A stretch of DNA of 64,000 bases from Salinicola endophyticus (lineage in GTDB: Bacteria > Pseudomonadota > Gammaproteobacteria > Pseudomonadales > Halomonadaceae). Both the position numbers and the translations under genes were made by a program. The notes beneath the pieces are model-generated. The model saw only the letters and a program-made list of their open reading frames with translations, had not been told where the DNA came from and did no database searches. Below, one piece after another: positions 34,636-43,027 of the stretch (the stretch's first letter is position 1; each line of letters starts with the position of its first letter). The stretch is from NCBI RefSeq assembly GCF_003206575.1, contig NZ_PZJO01000003.1, positions 218,246 to 282,245 of the forward strand. Direction: 5' to 3'.

Positions 34636-37600
34636 ATGCCGCAGTTCTTCATCAACCGCCCGGTATTCGCCTGGGTGATCGCCCTGTTCATCGTGCTGGT
34701 CGGCGTCATTGCCATCCCGCAGTTGCCCATCGCCCGCTACCCGTCAGTGGCACCGCCCTCGGTGACCCTCTACGCCACCTATCCGGGGGCCACCCCGCAG
34801 ACCCTCAACGACTCGGTGGTGAGCCTGATCGAGCGCGAGCTTTCCGGGGTGAAGAACCTGCTCTACTTCGAATCCTCGGTGGACACCTCGGGCACCGCGC
34901 AGATCACCGCCACCTTCAAACCGGGCACCAACCCGGAGCTGGCCCAGGTGGACGTGCAGAACCGCATCAAGGCGGTGGAGCCGCGCCTGCCCCAGGCCGT
35001 GCGCCAGAACGGCCTGCAGGTGGAATCCGCTGCCTCGGGCTTTCTGATGATGGTGGGCATGACCTCCCCCACCGGGCAGTTCGATGAGATCGAGCTGAAT
35101 GACTATTTCGCTCGCAACATCGTGCAGGAGCTGCGGCGTATCGAGGGTGTCGGGCGTATACAGATGTTCGGCGCCGAGCAGGCCATGCGGGTCTGGGTCG
35201 ACCCGCACAAGCTCACCGCCTACGGCCTGACCATGAACGATCTGGCCCAGGCCATCGAACAGCAGAACGCGCAGATCGCCCCCGGCCGGGTCGGTGACGA
35301 GCCCACCGTGCCGGGCCAGCGCCTGACCGTACCACTGACCGTGCAGGGGCAACTGAGCACGCCGGAGGAGTTCGCCGCCATCGTGCTGCGTGCCGAGACC
35401 GACGGCGCCAAGGTGGTGCTCGGCGATGTGGCCCGGGTCGAGCTGGGCGCGCAGTCCTACGCCTTCTCCAACCGTGAAAATGGCGTGGCGGCGACCAGTG
35501 CCGCGATCCAGCTCTCGCCCGGGGCCAATGCCGTGCGTACCGCGTCAGCCGTGCGTGAGCGCCTGGCCGAGCTGGCGCCGAGCCTGCCGGCGGGAATGGC
35601 CTACTCGATCCCGTTCGACACCGCGCCCTTCGTCAAGGTCTCCATCGAGAAGGTGATCTACACCCTGTTCGAGGCCATGGCGCTGGTGTTCCTGGTGATG
35701 CTGCTGTTCCTGCAGAACCTGCGCTATACGCTGATCCCGGCCATCGTCGCGCCCATCGCACTGCTCGGCACCTTCGCGGTGATGCTGCTGGCCGGCTTCT
35801 CGATCAACACGCTGACCATGTTCGGCATGGTGCTGGCCATCGGCATCATCGTCGATGACGCCATCGTGGTGGTGGAGAACGTCGAGCGGTTGATGGCGAC
35901 GCAAGGGCTGTCGCCGAAAGCGGCGACCCTGCAGGCGATGCGGGAGATCACCGGGGCGATCATCGGTATCACCCTGGTGCTCACCGCGGTGTTCATCCCC
36001 ATGGCCTTCGGCAGCGGCTCGGTGGGGGTGATCTACCAGCAGTTCACCCTGTCGATGGCGGTGTCGATCCTGTTCTCGGCCTTCCTCGCCCTGAGCCTGA
36101 CGCCGGCGCTGTGCGCCACGCTGCTGCGCCCGGTGAGCGCGGACCACCATGAAAAACGCGGCTTCTTCGGCGCCTTCAACCGCGGCTTCGAGCGCCTCAC
36201 GGCGAGCTATGGGGCGCGGGTGGCGCGTCTGATCGGGCGCAGTGGGCGGATGATGGTGACGTTCGCCGTGCTCTGCGCGGTGCTGGTCTTCGCCGCCCGG
36301 CAGTTACCCTCCTCCTTCCTTCCGGAAGAGGACCAGGGCTACTTCATGACCTCCATCCAGTTGCCCACCGGCGCGACCAGCGAACGCACGATGGACGTGG
36401 TCAAGCGCTTCGAGGCCCACGTGGCCTCACGCCCGGCGCTGGACGCCAACCTGGTGGTGCTGGGCTTCAGCTTTGCCGGTTCCGGCCCCAACGCGGCCAT
36501 GGCCTTCACCATGCTCAAGGACTGGGGCCAGCGCCACGGCGCCACCGCCGCCGAAGAAGCGGCGCTGGCGCAGCAGGCGATGGCGGACAACGTCGAAGGT
36601 ACGGTGATGAGCCTGATGCCGCCGGCCATCGACGAGCTGGGCACCTCCTCGGGCTTCAGCCTGTTTCTGCAGGATCGCGCCAACCGTGGCGAGGACGCGC
36701 TGCTGGCGGCCCAGGCGCAACTGCTGGCACTGGCGGCGCAGAGCGATAAGGTCAGCGATGTCTATCCCGACGGCCTGCCGCCCGGCGAGAGCATTCGCCT
36801 GGAGATCGACCGTCAGAAGGCCGAGGCCATGGGGCTGTCCTTCGCGACGGTGAGCAGCACGCTGTCGGCGGCCATGGGCTCGCTGTACGTCAACGACTTC
36901 CCCAATGCCGGACGTATGCAGCAGGTCATCCTGCAGGCCGACGCCCCAGCGCGCATGCAACTGGACGACGTGCTCGGGCTGCGGGTGCGCAATGCCAGCG
37001 GCGGCATGGTGGCGCTGCGCGAGGTGGTGACGCCGGTGTGGAGCGAGTCGCCGCAGCAGATGATGCGTTTCCAGGGCTACCCCGCCGTGCGACTCGCCGG
37101 GGGGGCCGCAGCCGGGGTGTCCAGCGGCGCGGCGATGGCCGAGATGGAGCGCCTGGCGGCGCAGTTGCCGCAGGGTTTCGCCGTGGCCTGGACCGGGCAG
37201 TCGCTGCAGGAGCGCCAGTCGGCGGCGCAGGCGCCGCTGCTGATGCTGCTCTCGGCGCTGGTGGTGTTCCTGGTGCTGGCGGCGCTCTACGAGAGCTGGT
37301 CGATTCCGCTGTCGGTGATGCTGGTGGTGCCGCTGGGCCTGCTCGGCGCGGTGGCCGCGGTGATGCTGCGCGGCATGCCCAATGATGTGTTCTTCAAGGT
37401 AGGGATAGTCACCCTCATCGGCCTCTCGGCGAAGAACGCCATCCTCATCGTCGAGTTCGCCCGCCAGCTGCATGCCGAGGGGCGCACGCTGATCGATGCC
37501 GCGGTGACCGCGGCGCGCCTGCGCCTGCGGCCGATCCTGATGACCTCGCTGGCCTTCACCCTCGGCGTGGTGCCGCTGATGCTCGCCTCCGGCGCCAGCG

Positions 37601-37767
37601 CCGAGACCCAGCACGCCATCGGCACCGGGGTGTTTGGCGGCATGCTCAGTGGCACCCTGCTGGCAGTGTTTTTCGTGCCGGCCTTCTTCGTCTTCGTCAT
37701 CGGCACCCAGGAGCGCTTGAGCGCCTGGCGTGAACGGCGTGACGAACGACGCAGCCGTAGACCCTGA
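34636..37767 (+). CDS. RND multidrug efflux transporter, inner-membrane pump (AcrB/AdeB type)
   Basis: A 1043-residue HAE1 pump. FFINRPVFAWVIALFIVLVG is the first span; the proton-relay residues are seen as VLAIGIIVDDAIVVVENVERLM (two adjacent aspartates in TM4) and LIGLSAKNAILIVEFARQL (lysine in TM10). Two large periplasmic loops have the porter-domain pattern (ATYPGATPQTLNDSVVSLIE, FLPEEDQGYFMTSIQLPTGA). It exports amphipathic drugs, biocides or solvents by proton antiport. It is co-transcribed with the adaptor and an MFS pump. No outer membrane factor gene is in the cluster, so a TolC-like protein must be supplied from elsewhere. Confidence 0.95.
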   Translation: MPQFFINRPVFAWVIALFIVLVGVIAIPQLPIARYPSVAPPSVTLYATYPGATPQTLNDSVVSLIERELSGVKNLLYFESSVDTSGTAQITATFKPGTNPELAQVDVQNRIKAVEPRLPQAVRQNGLQVESAASGFLMMVGMTSPTGQFDEIELNDYFARNIVQELRRIEGVGRIQMFGAEQAMRVWVDPHKLTAYGLTMNDLAQAIEQQNAQIAPGRVGDEPTVPGQRLTVPLTVQGQLSTPEEFAAIVLRAETDGAKVVLGDVARVELGAQSYAFSNRENGVAATSAAIQLSPGANAVRTASAVRERLAELAPSLPAGMAYSIPFDTAPFVKVSIEKVIYTLFEAMALVFLVMLLFLQNLRYTLIPAIVAPIALLGTFAVMLLAGFSINTLTMFGMVLAIGIIVDDAIVVVENVERLMATQGLSPKAATLQAMREITGAIIGITLVLTAVFIPMAFGSGSVGVIYQQFTLSMAVSILFSAFLALSLTPALCATLLRPVSADHHEKRGFFGAFNRGFERLTASYGARVARLIGRSGRMMVTFAVLCAVLVFAARQLPSSFLPEEDQGYFMTSIQLPTGATSERTMDVVKRFEAHVASRPALDANLVVLGFSFAGSGPNAAMAFTMLKDWGQRHGATAAEEAALAQQAMADNVEGTVMSLMPPAIDELGTSSGFSLFLQDRANRGEDALLAAQAQLLALAAQSDKVSDVYPDGLPPGESIRLEIDRQKAEAMGLSFATVSSTLSAAMGSLYVNDFPNAGRMQQVILQADAPARMQLDDVLGLRVRNASGGMVALREVVTPVWSESPQQMMRFQGYPAVRLAGGAAAGVSSGAAMAEMERLAAQLPQGFAVAWTGQSLQERQSAAQAPLLMLLSALVVFLVLAALYESWSIPLSVMLVVPLGLLGAVAAVMLRGMPNDVFFKVGIVTLIGLSAKNAILIVEFARQLHAEGRTLIDAAVTAARLRLRPILMTSLAFTLGVVPLMLASGASAETQHAIGTGVFGGMLSGTLLAVFFVPAFFVFVIGTQERLSAWRERRDERRSRRP

Positions 37768-37791
37768 TAGAGCCCATACCGGACGAGCGCC

Positions 37792-39303
37792 ATGTCACCG
37801 TTTCCCGCGATTCCGCGTCGCTGGCTGATCCTCCTGGCCGTGATGCTGGCCTTCCTGCCGGTGGTCATCGACATGACCATCCTGCATATCGCCGTGCCTT
37901 CGCTGACCCTGGCGCTGGATGCCTCTGCCACCCAGGTGCTGTGGATCATCGATATCTACCCGCTGCTGATGGCGGGCCTGCTGGTGCCCATGGGCACGCT
38001 CGCCGATCGCATCGGCCATCGGCGGGTCCTGCTGACGGGTCTGGGCATCTTCGGAACCGCGTCGCTGCTGGCCGCCTTCGCCCCGACACCCGCCACGCTG
38101 ATCGCCACCCGCGCGCTGCTGGCCCTGGGCGGATCGATGATCATGCCCTGTGTGCTGGGTATCATTCGCCGCACCTTCGAAGATGAAGACGAACGCGCCC
38201 TGGCGCTGGGCCTGTGGGGAACCGTGGGCGCCGCCGGCGCGGCGCTGGGGCCCCTGATCGGCGGTGTGCTGCTGGAGCACTTCTGGTGGGGCTCGGCGTT
38301 TCTGATCAACGTGCCGATCATGCTATCGGTCCTGCCGCTGGTCTACGTGCTGCTGCCGCGCCGTGAGGCGACCACCCCTGGCACCTGGACACCGCTGCAG
38401 GCCCTGCTGTTGATCGCCGCGATCCTGGCACTGGTCTATGGCATCAAGGCCACCCTGGGCCAGACCCAGGCGTTGACCATCGCGCTGCCAGTGGCGCTAT
38501 CGGGGCTCGGCCTGCTGGTGCTATTCGTGCGCCTGCAGCTGCGCACGACCCGGCCCATGCTCGATCTGACGCTGTTCTCGCGCCCGGCGATCCTGGCCGG
38601 CATCATCATGGCGACGCTGGCGAGCGGCGCCCTGGCGGGGGTCGAGCTGACCCTGGCCCAGGAGCTGCAATACGTGCTGGGCAAGACGCCGCTGGAGGCC
38701 GGTATCTTCATGCTGCCGATCATGGTCGCGGCCGCGCTCGGTGGCCCGGTCGCCGGTTATCTCTCCCAGCTATGCGGTCTGCGTACGGTCGCCGTTCTGT
38801 CCCTGGCGATTGCCGCTGCGGCCCTGGCCTGCCTGGCGTTTTCCGATTTCGCCCATCCGGGGCTGACGGTACCGCTGCTGCTGGCACTCCTCGGCCTGGC
38901 CCTCAGCATCGGCCTGACAGCCTCGTCCATCGCCATCATGAGTTCGGTCGCGCCCAGCCAGGGCGGTGCGGCGGGGTCGCTGGAGGCCACGGCCTACGAA
39001 TTCGGCAGTGGCCTGGGCATCACCCTGTTCGGTGTCCTCCTCTCTGGCGTTTACCGCCATACCCTCCTGCAGGTGCCCGACCTTCCCCCGGCTCAGGCCG
39101 AGCGCGCCGCGCGCTCCATCGGTGACAGCTATGTGATCGCCCGGGACCTCGCCGCCCCCCAGGCCAAGGCACTGATCGAGGCCGCCAAGGCGGCGTTCTC
39201 GGCCAGCCACTCCCTCGTGTTGATGACCGCTGCCGCCCTGCTCGCGGCCCTGGCACTCCTGGTGTGCCATCTGTTGCGTGGCGCCTCGACGCCAACGGGG
39301 TGA
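37792..39303 (+). CDS. MFS efflux transporter, DHA2 family (SmvA/EmrB-like, 14 spans)
   Basis: A 503-residue, 14-span transporter. Motif A in loop 2-3 reads GTLADRIGHRRVLLTG; motif D1 near TM1 is VVIDMTILHIAVPSL; motif C-like glycine pattern AGAALGPLIGGVLLEHFWWGSAFLINVP is the drug:H+ antiporter signature. The overall pattern is close to SmvA/LfrA-type exporters of quaternary ammonium compounds and dyes. It starts 24 nt after the RND pump with no terminator between, so one operon carries an RND and an MFS pump behind the same two-component system. Substrate is inferred from family. Confidence 0.9.
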   Translation: MSPFPAIPRRWLILLAVMLAFLPVVIDMTILHIAVPSLTLALDASATQVLWIIDIYPLLMAGLLVPMGTLADRIGHRRVLLTGLGIFGTASLLAAFAPTPATLIATRALLALGGSMIMPCVLGIIRRTFEDEDERALALGLWGTVGAAGAALGPLIGGVLLEHFWWGSAFLINVPIMLSVLPLVYVLLPRREATTPGTWTPLQALLLIAAILALVYGIKATLGQTQALTIALPVALSGLGLLVLFVRLQLRTTRPMLDLTLFSRPAILAGIIMATLASGALAGVELTLAQELQYVLGKTPLEAGIFMLPIMVAAALGGPVAGYLSQLCGLRTVAVLSLAIAAAALACLAFSDFAHPGLTVPLLLALLGLALSIGLTASSIAIMSSVAPSQGGAAGSLEATAYEFGSGLGITLFGVLLSGVYRHTLLQVPDLPPAQAERAARSIGDSYVIARDLAAPQAKALIEAAKAAFSASHSLVLMTAAALLAALALLVCHLLRGASTPTG

Positions 39304-39388
39304 GGGTCTGGGTTGACACCCTGAGCGCCCCGATCCGGTGCCTGGCCTGTGCTGAGTCAACGGCATCGGTGATGGGTATGGGCACAGG

Positions 39389-39453
39389 CCATTTCCACGG
39401 ACCATTTCCACGGACCATTTCCACGGACCATCTTCACAGACCATTTCCACAGG
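39389..39453. repeat. 13-bp tandem repeat, five units
   Basis: CCATTTCCACGGA three times exactly, then CCATCTTCACAGA and CCATTTCCACAGG. It lies between the MFS stop and the Zur-like box of the zinc operon. It may be a simple polymorphic repeat; no structure or protein is evident. Confidence 0.85.
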
Positions 39454-39460
39454 TCATTTT

Positions 39461-39477
39461 TGTTATGTTATAACGTA
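39461..39477. promoter_or_regulatory. Zur-like box upstream of the zinc uptake operon
   Basis: TGTTATGTTATAACGTA, with a GTTATAAC centre like the known gammaproteobacterial Zur motif (GTTATA-N-TATAAC type). It lies 30 bp before the first gene of the zinc transporter operon. The same 17 bases occur in inverted orientation at 53916-53932, before another zinc-related gene. Confidence 0.8.
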
Positions 39478-39506
39478 TATAGATTGGTCGACGAAGAGCC
39501 CCACCC

Positions 39507-39740
39507 ATGCACGCGCCAGCCCCGATTCCCGAGGACTACACCGAATGGTGCCACTGCATCACCGTGGCCTGCGGCATCGCGCTGACGCCGCGCTATATCG
39601 CGACACGCCTGCAGGCGTTGAACGATCCGCGTGACTACCACACCCAGCGGCTGCTGGCGCACTACGGCCAGGACCACCATCGACGCCTCATCGCCTGGTT
39701 CGAGCGCGCTGCCCGCGAATCCACACGCCAGGGAGCGTGA
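39507..39740 (+). CDS. hypothetical small protein (77 aa), first gene of Zur-type operon
   Basis: A 77-residue protein with DYTEWCHCITVACGIALTPRYIATRLQAL and a His-rich LLAHYGQDHHRRLIAWFE. The Cys-His-Cys triplet, third cysteine and histidine cluster could bind a metal, but no family is recognised. It is the first gene after the Zur-like box and ends 4 nt before the next ATG, so it is co-transcribed with the znu genes. There is no signal peptide, so a cytoplasmic location is likely. Role in zinc homeostasis is guilt by association only. Confidence 0.65.
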   Translation: MHAPAPIPEDYTEWCHCITVACGIALTPRYIATRLQALNDPRDYHTQRLLAHYGQDHHRRLIAWFERAARESTRQGA

Positions 39741-39744
39741 CGCC

Positions 39745-40203
39745 ATGACCCAGACCCCGGACGCCGCCCCGGCGCTCATCTCCACGCCCTCGTCCACGCC
39801 GGAAGCGAAGACCAGCGTGGCCCAGTGCGAGGCCGGCGCCACCCGCACACTGCAGCGCTGGGCCGAGGCCATCTCCCGCGCCGACGCACCTGCGCTGCTG
39901 GCGCTCTATGCCGATGACGCCATCCTGGTACCGACCGTCTCCAACGCCATCCGAGGCACCCAGGCCGCCCGCGAGGACTACTTCCGCGACTTCCTCTCCC
40001 GCGAAGGGCTCGACTGCGAACTGGGCGAATACGCGCGCCGGGTCAGCCACAAGCTGGGCACCGTGGTGGTGGGCGGGCACTACTTCTTTCGCTACCGCGA
40101 CGGGGGTGAGCGGATCACCATTCCGGCGCGGTTTCTGTTCACCTTCGAGGAGATCGAGGGCGAGTGGAAGATCACCTCGCATCACTCATCACAACTGGCG
40201 TGA
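39745..40203 (+). CDS. SnoaL-like / SgcJ-EcaC family protein (NTF2 fold)
   Basis: A 152-residue NTF2-like protein. After a Pro/Thr-rich N-terminus (~35 residues) it has the family order TLQRWAEAISRADAPALLALYADDAILVPTVSNAIRGTQAAREDYF then HYFFRYRDGG and RFLFTFEEIEGEWKITSHHSS. Proteins annotated as SgcJ/EcaC oxidoreductases share this; the true activity is unknown. GGAG lies before the ATG. It is the second gene of the Zur-type operon, 88 bp before the substrate-binding protein gene. Confidence 0.82.
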   Translation: MTQTPDAAPALISTPSSTPEAKTSVAQCEAGATRTLQRWAEAISRADAPALLALYADDAILVPTVSNAIRGTQAAREDYFRDFLSREGLDCELGEYARRVSHKLGTVVVGGHYFFRYRDGGERITIPARFLFTFEEIEGEWKITSHHSSQLA

Positions 40204-40291
40204 GGCGACCTGAACGCTAGCCCGGTCTTGGTCACGCCCAAGCTTCATCCCTTCACCTTCACCCCATCCGTCATCAGGAGTCACCGTCGTC

Positions 40292-41239
40292 ATGGTCTTA
40301 TCGCACCGTTCTCGCCGTTCACGCTCGGCCGGTCACGCAGGACAGGTATTCCTGCGCCGGACCCTCACCCTGCTGGCGCTGGTCTGCCTGGGCGCCACCG
40401 CCCAGGCCCAGGCCGCCATTCACGCCGTCGCCGCGGAGAGTAGCTACGGCAGCATGATCGAGACGATCGGCGGCGATCACGTCGAGGTGGTCTCGCTGCT
40501 CGATAGCCCCGACGTCAATCCCCACGCGTTCCGCGCCGATCCGCAGATCGCGCGGCAGCTACAAGATGCCGATCTCGTCGTGCTCAATGGCCTGGGCTTC
40601 GATGGCTGGATGGAACCGCTGCTCGAGAGCACCCAGAGCGATAAGCGCCAGGTGATTCGTGCAAGCGAGGCAGGCAGCCATCTGGTGATGGCCGATCAGA
40701 ATCCGCACCTCTTCTACTCGCCGCGGATCATGCTCGCCACCGCGAGCCGCGTCGCCTCGGCGCTCGAGACCCTCGACCCGCAGCACGCCGCGGATTACCG
40801 CGCCAATCTGGATGCCTTCAAGCAGACGCTGGCACCGGTCTACAGCGCCGTGCAGGATCTGATCGCGGATCATCCGAATCTCAGCGTGACCGCCACCGTG
40901 CCGGTCTACAGCTACATGATCGCGCTGCTCGGCTACGCCAACTGCTACCACGACATTCAGTTCGCTTCGATGGATAACCATCAGCCCAGTGCCCGTCAGG
41001 TCGCCACCTTCACCAAGGCGCTCGAGCAGCGCAGCGTCGATCTGCTGATCTATAACCAGCAGGTGCACAACCGGCTGACCGAGAGCCAGGTCGCGACGGC
41101 CAAGCAAGCCGGCATTCCCACCGTCGGTGTCAGCGCGATCCCGCTGCATGGCGAGGACTACGCCGCCTGGCAGGTGCGTCAGCTCGATGCCATCCATGCG
41201 GCGATGGACAAGGCCGAGGCTGACGCCAAGCGTGGCTGA
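40292..41239 (+). CDS. zinc/manganese ABC transporter, substrate-binding protein (ZnuA-like)
   Basis: A 315-residue cluster A-I metal-binding lipocalin-unrelated SBP: a signal peptide ending near AQAQAA (residue ~41), then ESSYGSMIETIGGDHVEVVSLLDSPDVNPHAF with the first metal histidine, NPHLFYSPRIM with the second, a CYHDIQFAS region and LIYNQQVHNRLTE. The His/Asp-rich flexible loop common in ZnuA is absent. Zinc rather than manganese is suggested by the Zur-like box. The start has a GGAG site. It overlaps the ATPase gene by 8 nt. Confidence 0.88.
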   Translation: MVLSHRSRRSRSAGHAGQVFLRRTLTLLALVCLGATAQAQAAIHAVAAESSYGSMIETIGGDHVEVVSLLDSPDVNPHAFRADPQIARQLQDADLVVLNGLGFDGWMEPLLESTQSDKRQVIRASEAGSHLVMADQNPHLFYSPRIMLATASRVASALETLDPQHAADYRANLDAFKQTLAPVYSAVQDLIADHPNLSVTATVPVYSYMIALLGYANCYHDIQFASMDNHQPSARQVATFTKALEQRSVDLLIYNQQVHNRLTESQVATAKQAGIPTVGVSAIPLHGEDYAAWQVRQLDAIHAAMDKAEADAKRG

Positions 41240-42035
41240 GGCCGCCAGCGCTAGCCCAGCGACGATCGAAGCCCGCGGCCTGGCCGCGGGTAAAGGCGCG
41301 GCGCTGGCGTTCAAGCATGTCTCGTTCCAGATCGCGCCCGGCAGTTTCACGGCGCTGGTCGGCCCCAACGGGGCCGGCAAGACAACGCTGTTCGAAGCGA
41401 TTCTGGGATTGATACCGCCGCGGCACGGCGAGATCCAGGTGCTGGGCGAGACACCCCGCCGGATGCGCCGCCAGGTCGCCTATGTGCCCCAGGCGTTGGC
41501 GCTCGCCCACGACGACGCCCTGATCGGCCGCGAGTTCGTCAGCGCTGCCTTCCAGGCGCACCGGCTGGGTCTGCCACTGCCCGATGCCCGCCGACGCGCC
41601 CGGGCGGCGGTGGAGGCCGCGCTCGAGACCGTGGGGGCGAGCGATCTCGCTTCGCGTCGGCTCTCGACGCTCTCCGGGGGCCAGCGTCAGCGCCTGCTCA
41701 TCGCCCAGGCGCTGGTCAATCGCCCCCGCCTGGTGCTGCTCGACGAGCCGCTCTCGCAGCTCGATCCCGCCGCCCGCGACTGGATCGTCGCGGTGGCCGC
41801 CGATCTCACCCAGCGCGGTATCGCCGTGATCTTCAGTACCCACGATATCAATCCGGTGCTGCGTGTCTGCGATCGGGTGCTCTATCTCGCCCAGGGGCGC
41901 GGGCGCATCGGCAGCGTCGACGAGATCATCTGCGACGAGACGCTGAGCGAGCTCTATGTCACGCCCGTGCGGGTCATCCGCGACGGCGGGCGCCGCTTCG
42001 TCTTTGCTGATGCGCCAGTCTCCGACGTCGGCTGA
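41232..42035 (+). CDS. metal ABC transporter ATP-binding protein (ZnuC-like)
   Basis: A 267-residue ABC ATPase: Walker A GPNGAGKTTLFEAI, Q-loop VAYVPQALAL, signature TLSGGQRQRLLIAQAL, Walker B LVLLDEPLSQLDP and H-switch FSTHDINPVL. I use the GTG at 41232, which overlaps the znuA-like stop; the frame extends further up but would read through the previous gene. It powers metal import across the inner membrane with the permease that follows 53 bp later. Confidence 0.9.
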   Translation: MAEAASASPATIEARGLAAGKGAALAFKHVSFQIAPGSFTALVGPNGAGKTTLFEAILGLIPPRHGEIQVLGETPRRMRRQVAYVPQALALAHDDALIGREFVSAAFQAHRLGLPLPDARRRARAAVEAALETVGASDLASRRLSTLSGGQRQRLLIAQALVNRPRLVLLDEPLSQLDPAARDWIVAVAADLTQRGIAVIFSTHDINPVLRVCDRVLYLAQGRGRIGSVDEIICDETLSELYVTPVRVIRDGGRRFVFADAPVSDVG

Positions 42036-42088
42036 TGCCCTATCTCTAAGATCTGACCCACTCTCTCTACGCTCTACGGTCGACGCCT

Positions 42089-42892
42089 ATGCCCGAATTT
42101 TTGCAATTCGCGTTCATGCGCAACGCCTTCGTGGCGACCACGCTGATTGCGCTGATGGGTTCACTGGTAGGCTATTTCGTGGTGCTGCGCCGTCAGGCCT
42201 TCGCCTCGCACGCACTGAGCAACATCGGCTTTGCCGGCGCCGCCGGGGCCTCGCTGGCCGGGGTCGACCCCATGCTGGGGCTTTTGCTCTTCGTCATGGG
42301 CGCGGCGCTGGTCATGGCCTGGACCGGGCGCGACCTGGGCGAGCGCGATGTCAGTGTCGGCATGATCCTGATGTTCTCGCTCGGGCTCGGCGCGCTCTTC
42401 GTCAATCTCTACAGCGCCAACGCCAATGCCGCGATCGGGATTCTCTTCGGCAGCGTCTTCGGTATCGATGCCGGGCAGATTCGCTGGATCGCGATCACCT
42501 CGGCGGGCGTGCTGATCGGCCTCGGCGCGATCTTTCGGCCGCTGCGCTTTGCCAGCCTCAACCCGCAGGCGGCACGCGCCCAGGGCATCCCGGTGGCGAC
42601 CCTCGATACACTCTTTCTGCTGCTGGTGGGTGCCGCGGCGGCCATCGCGGTGCCGGTGATCGGCTCGCTGCTGAGCTTCGCCATCTTCGTCGGCCCTGCC
42701 GCTGCGGCCCAGGCCTGGTGCGGCCGTGTCGGTCTGGGGATGGGGCTCACCGCCCTGCTGGCACTGCTGGAATCGCTCGGCGGGCTGCTGCTCTCCTACT
42801 ACGCCAACCTCCCTGCGTCCTCCTGCATCGCCGCGCTGAGTTTCGGGCTCTATGCGGTGAGCCGCCTGCCCATCCGCGCCCTGCGCGCTTGA
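42089..42892 (+). CDS. metal ABC transporter permease (ZnuB-like)
   Basis: A 267-residue membrane protein with about eight spans of the ABC-3 (ZnuB/MntB) family: FMRNAFVATTLIALMGSLVGYFVVLRRQAFASHALSNIGFAGAAGASLAG-type N-terminus, GILFGSVFGID in the middle and PVIGSLLSFAIFVGPAAAAQ near the C-terminus. It forms the zinc channel with the ATPase and binding protein encoded upstream. It is the last gene of the operon; two strong hairpins follow. Confidence 0.9.
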   Translation: MPEFLQFAFMRNAFVATTLIALMGSLVGYFVVLRRQAFASHALSNIGFAGAAGASLAGVDPMLGLLLFVMGAALVMAWTGRDLGERDVSVGMILMFSLGLGALFVNLYSANANAAIGILFGSVFGIDAGQIRWIAITSAGVLIGLGAIFRPLRFASLNPQAARAQGIPVATLDTLFLLLVGAAAAIAVPVIGSLLSFAIFVGPAAAAQAWCGRVGLGMGLTALLALLESLGGLLLSYYANLPASSCIAALSFGLYAVSRLPIRALRA

Positions 42893-42930
42893 GCCGAAGG
42901 TGTCAGAACGGGAGCGATAGCGTGAGCGAG

Positions 42931-43010
42931 CGCGACCGGGCAGCCATGAATACAGGCGCTACCCGGTCGCGTGAATCAGGCAGCGTCGGCGGCAGGGGCG
43001 CCGCCGACGC
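42931..43010. terminator. double GC hairpin between convergent znuB-like and BCCT genes
   Basis: First hairpin CGCGACCGGG (42931) / CCCGGTCGCG (42962-42971); second hairpin GCGTCGGCGGC (42983) / GCCGCCGACGC (43000-43010) with a 6-nt loop. Both stems are perfect. Placed 38 bp past one gene end and 17 bp before the other, they probably stop transcription from both sides. Confidence 0.7.
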
Positions 43011-43027
43011 CGGTTCGCGGTGCGTCG

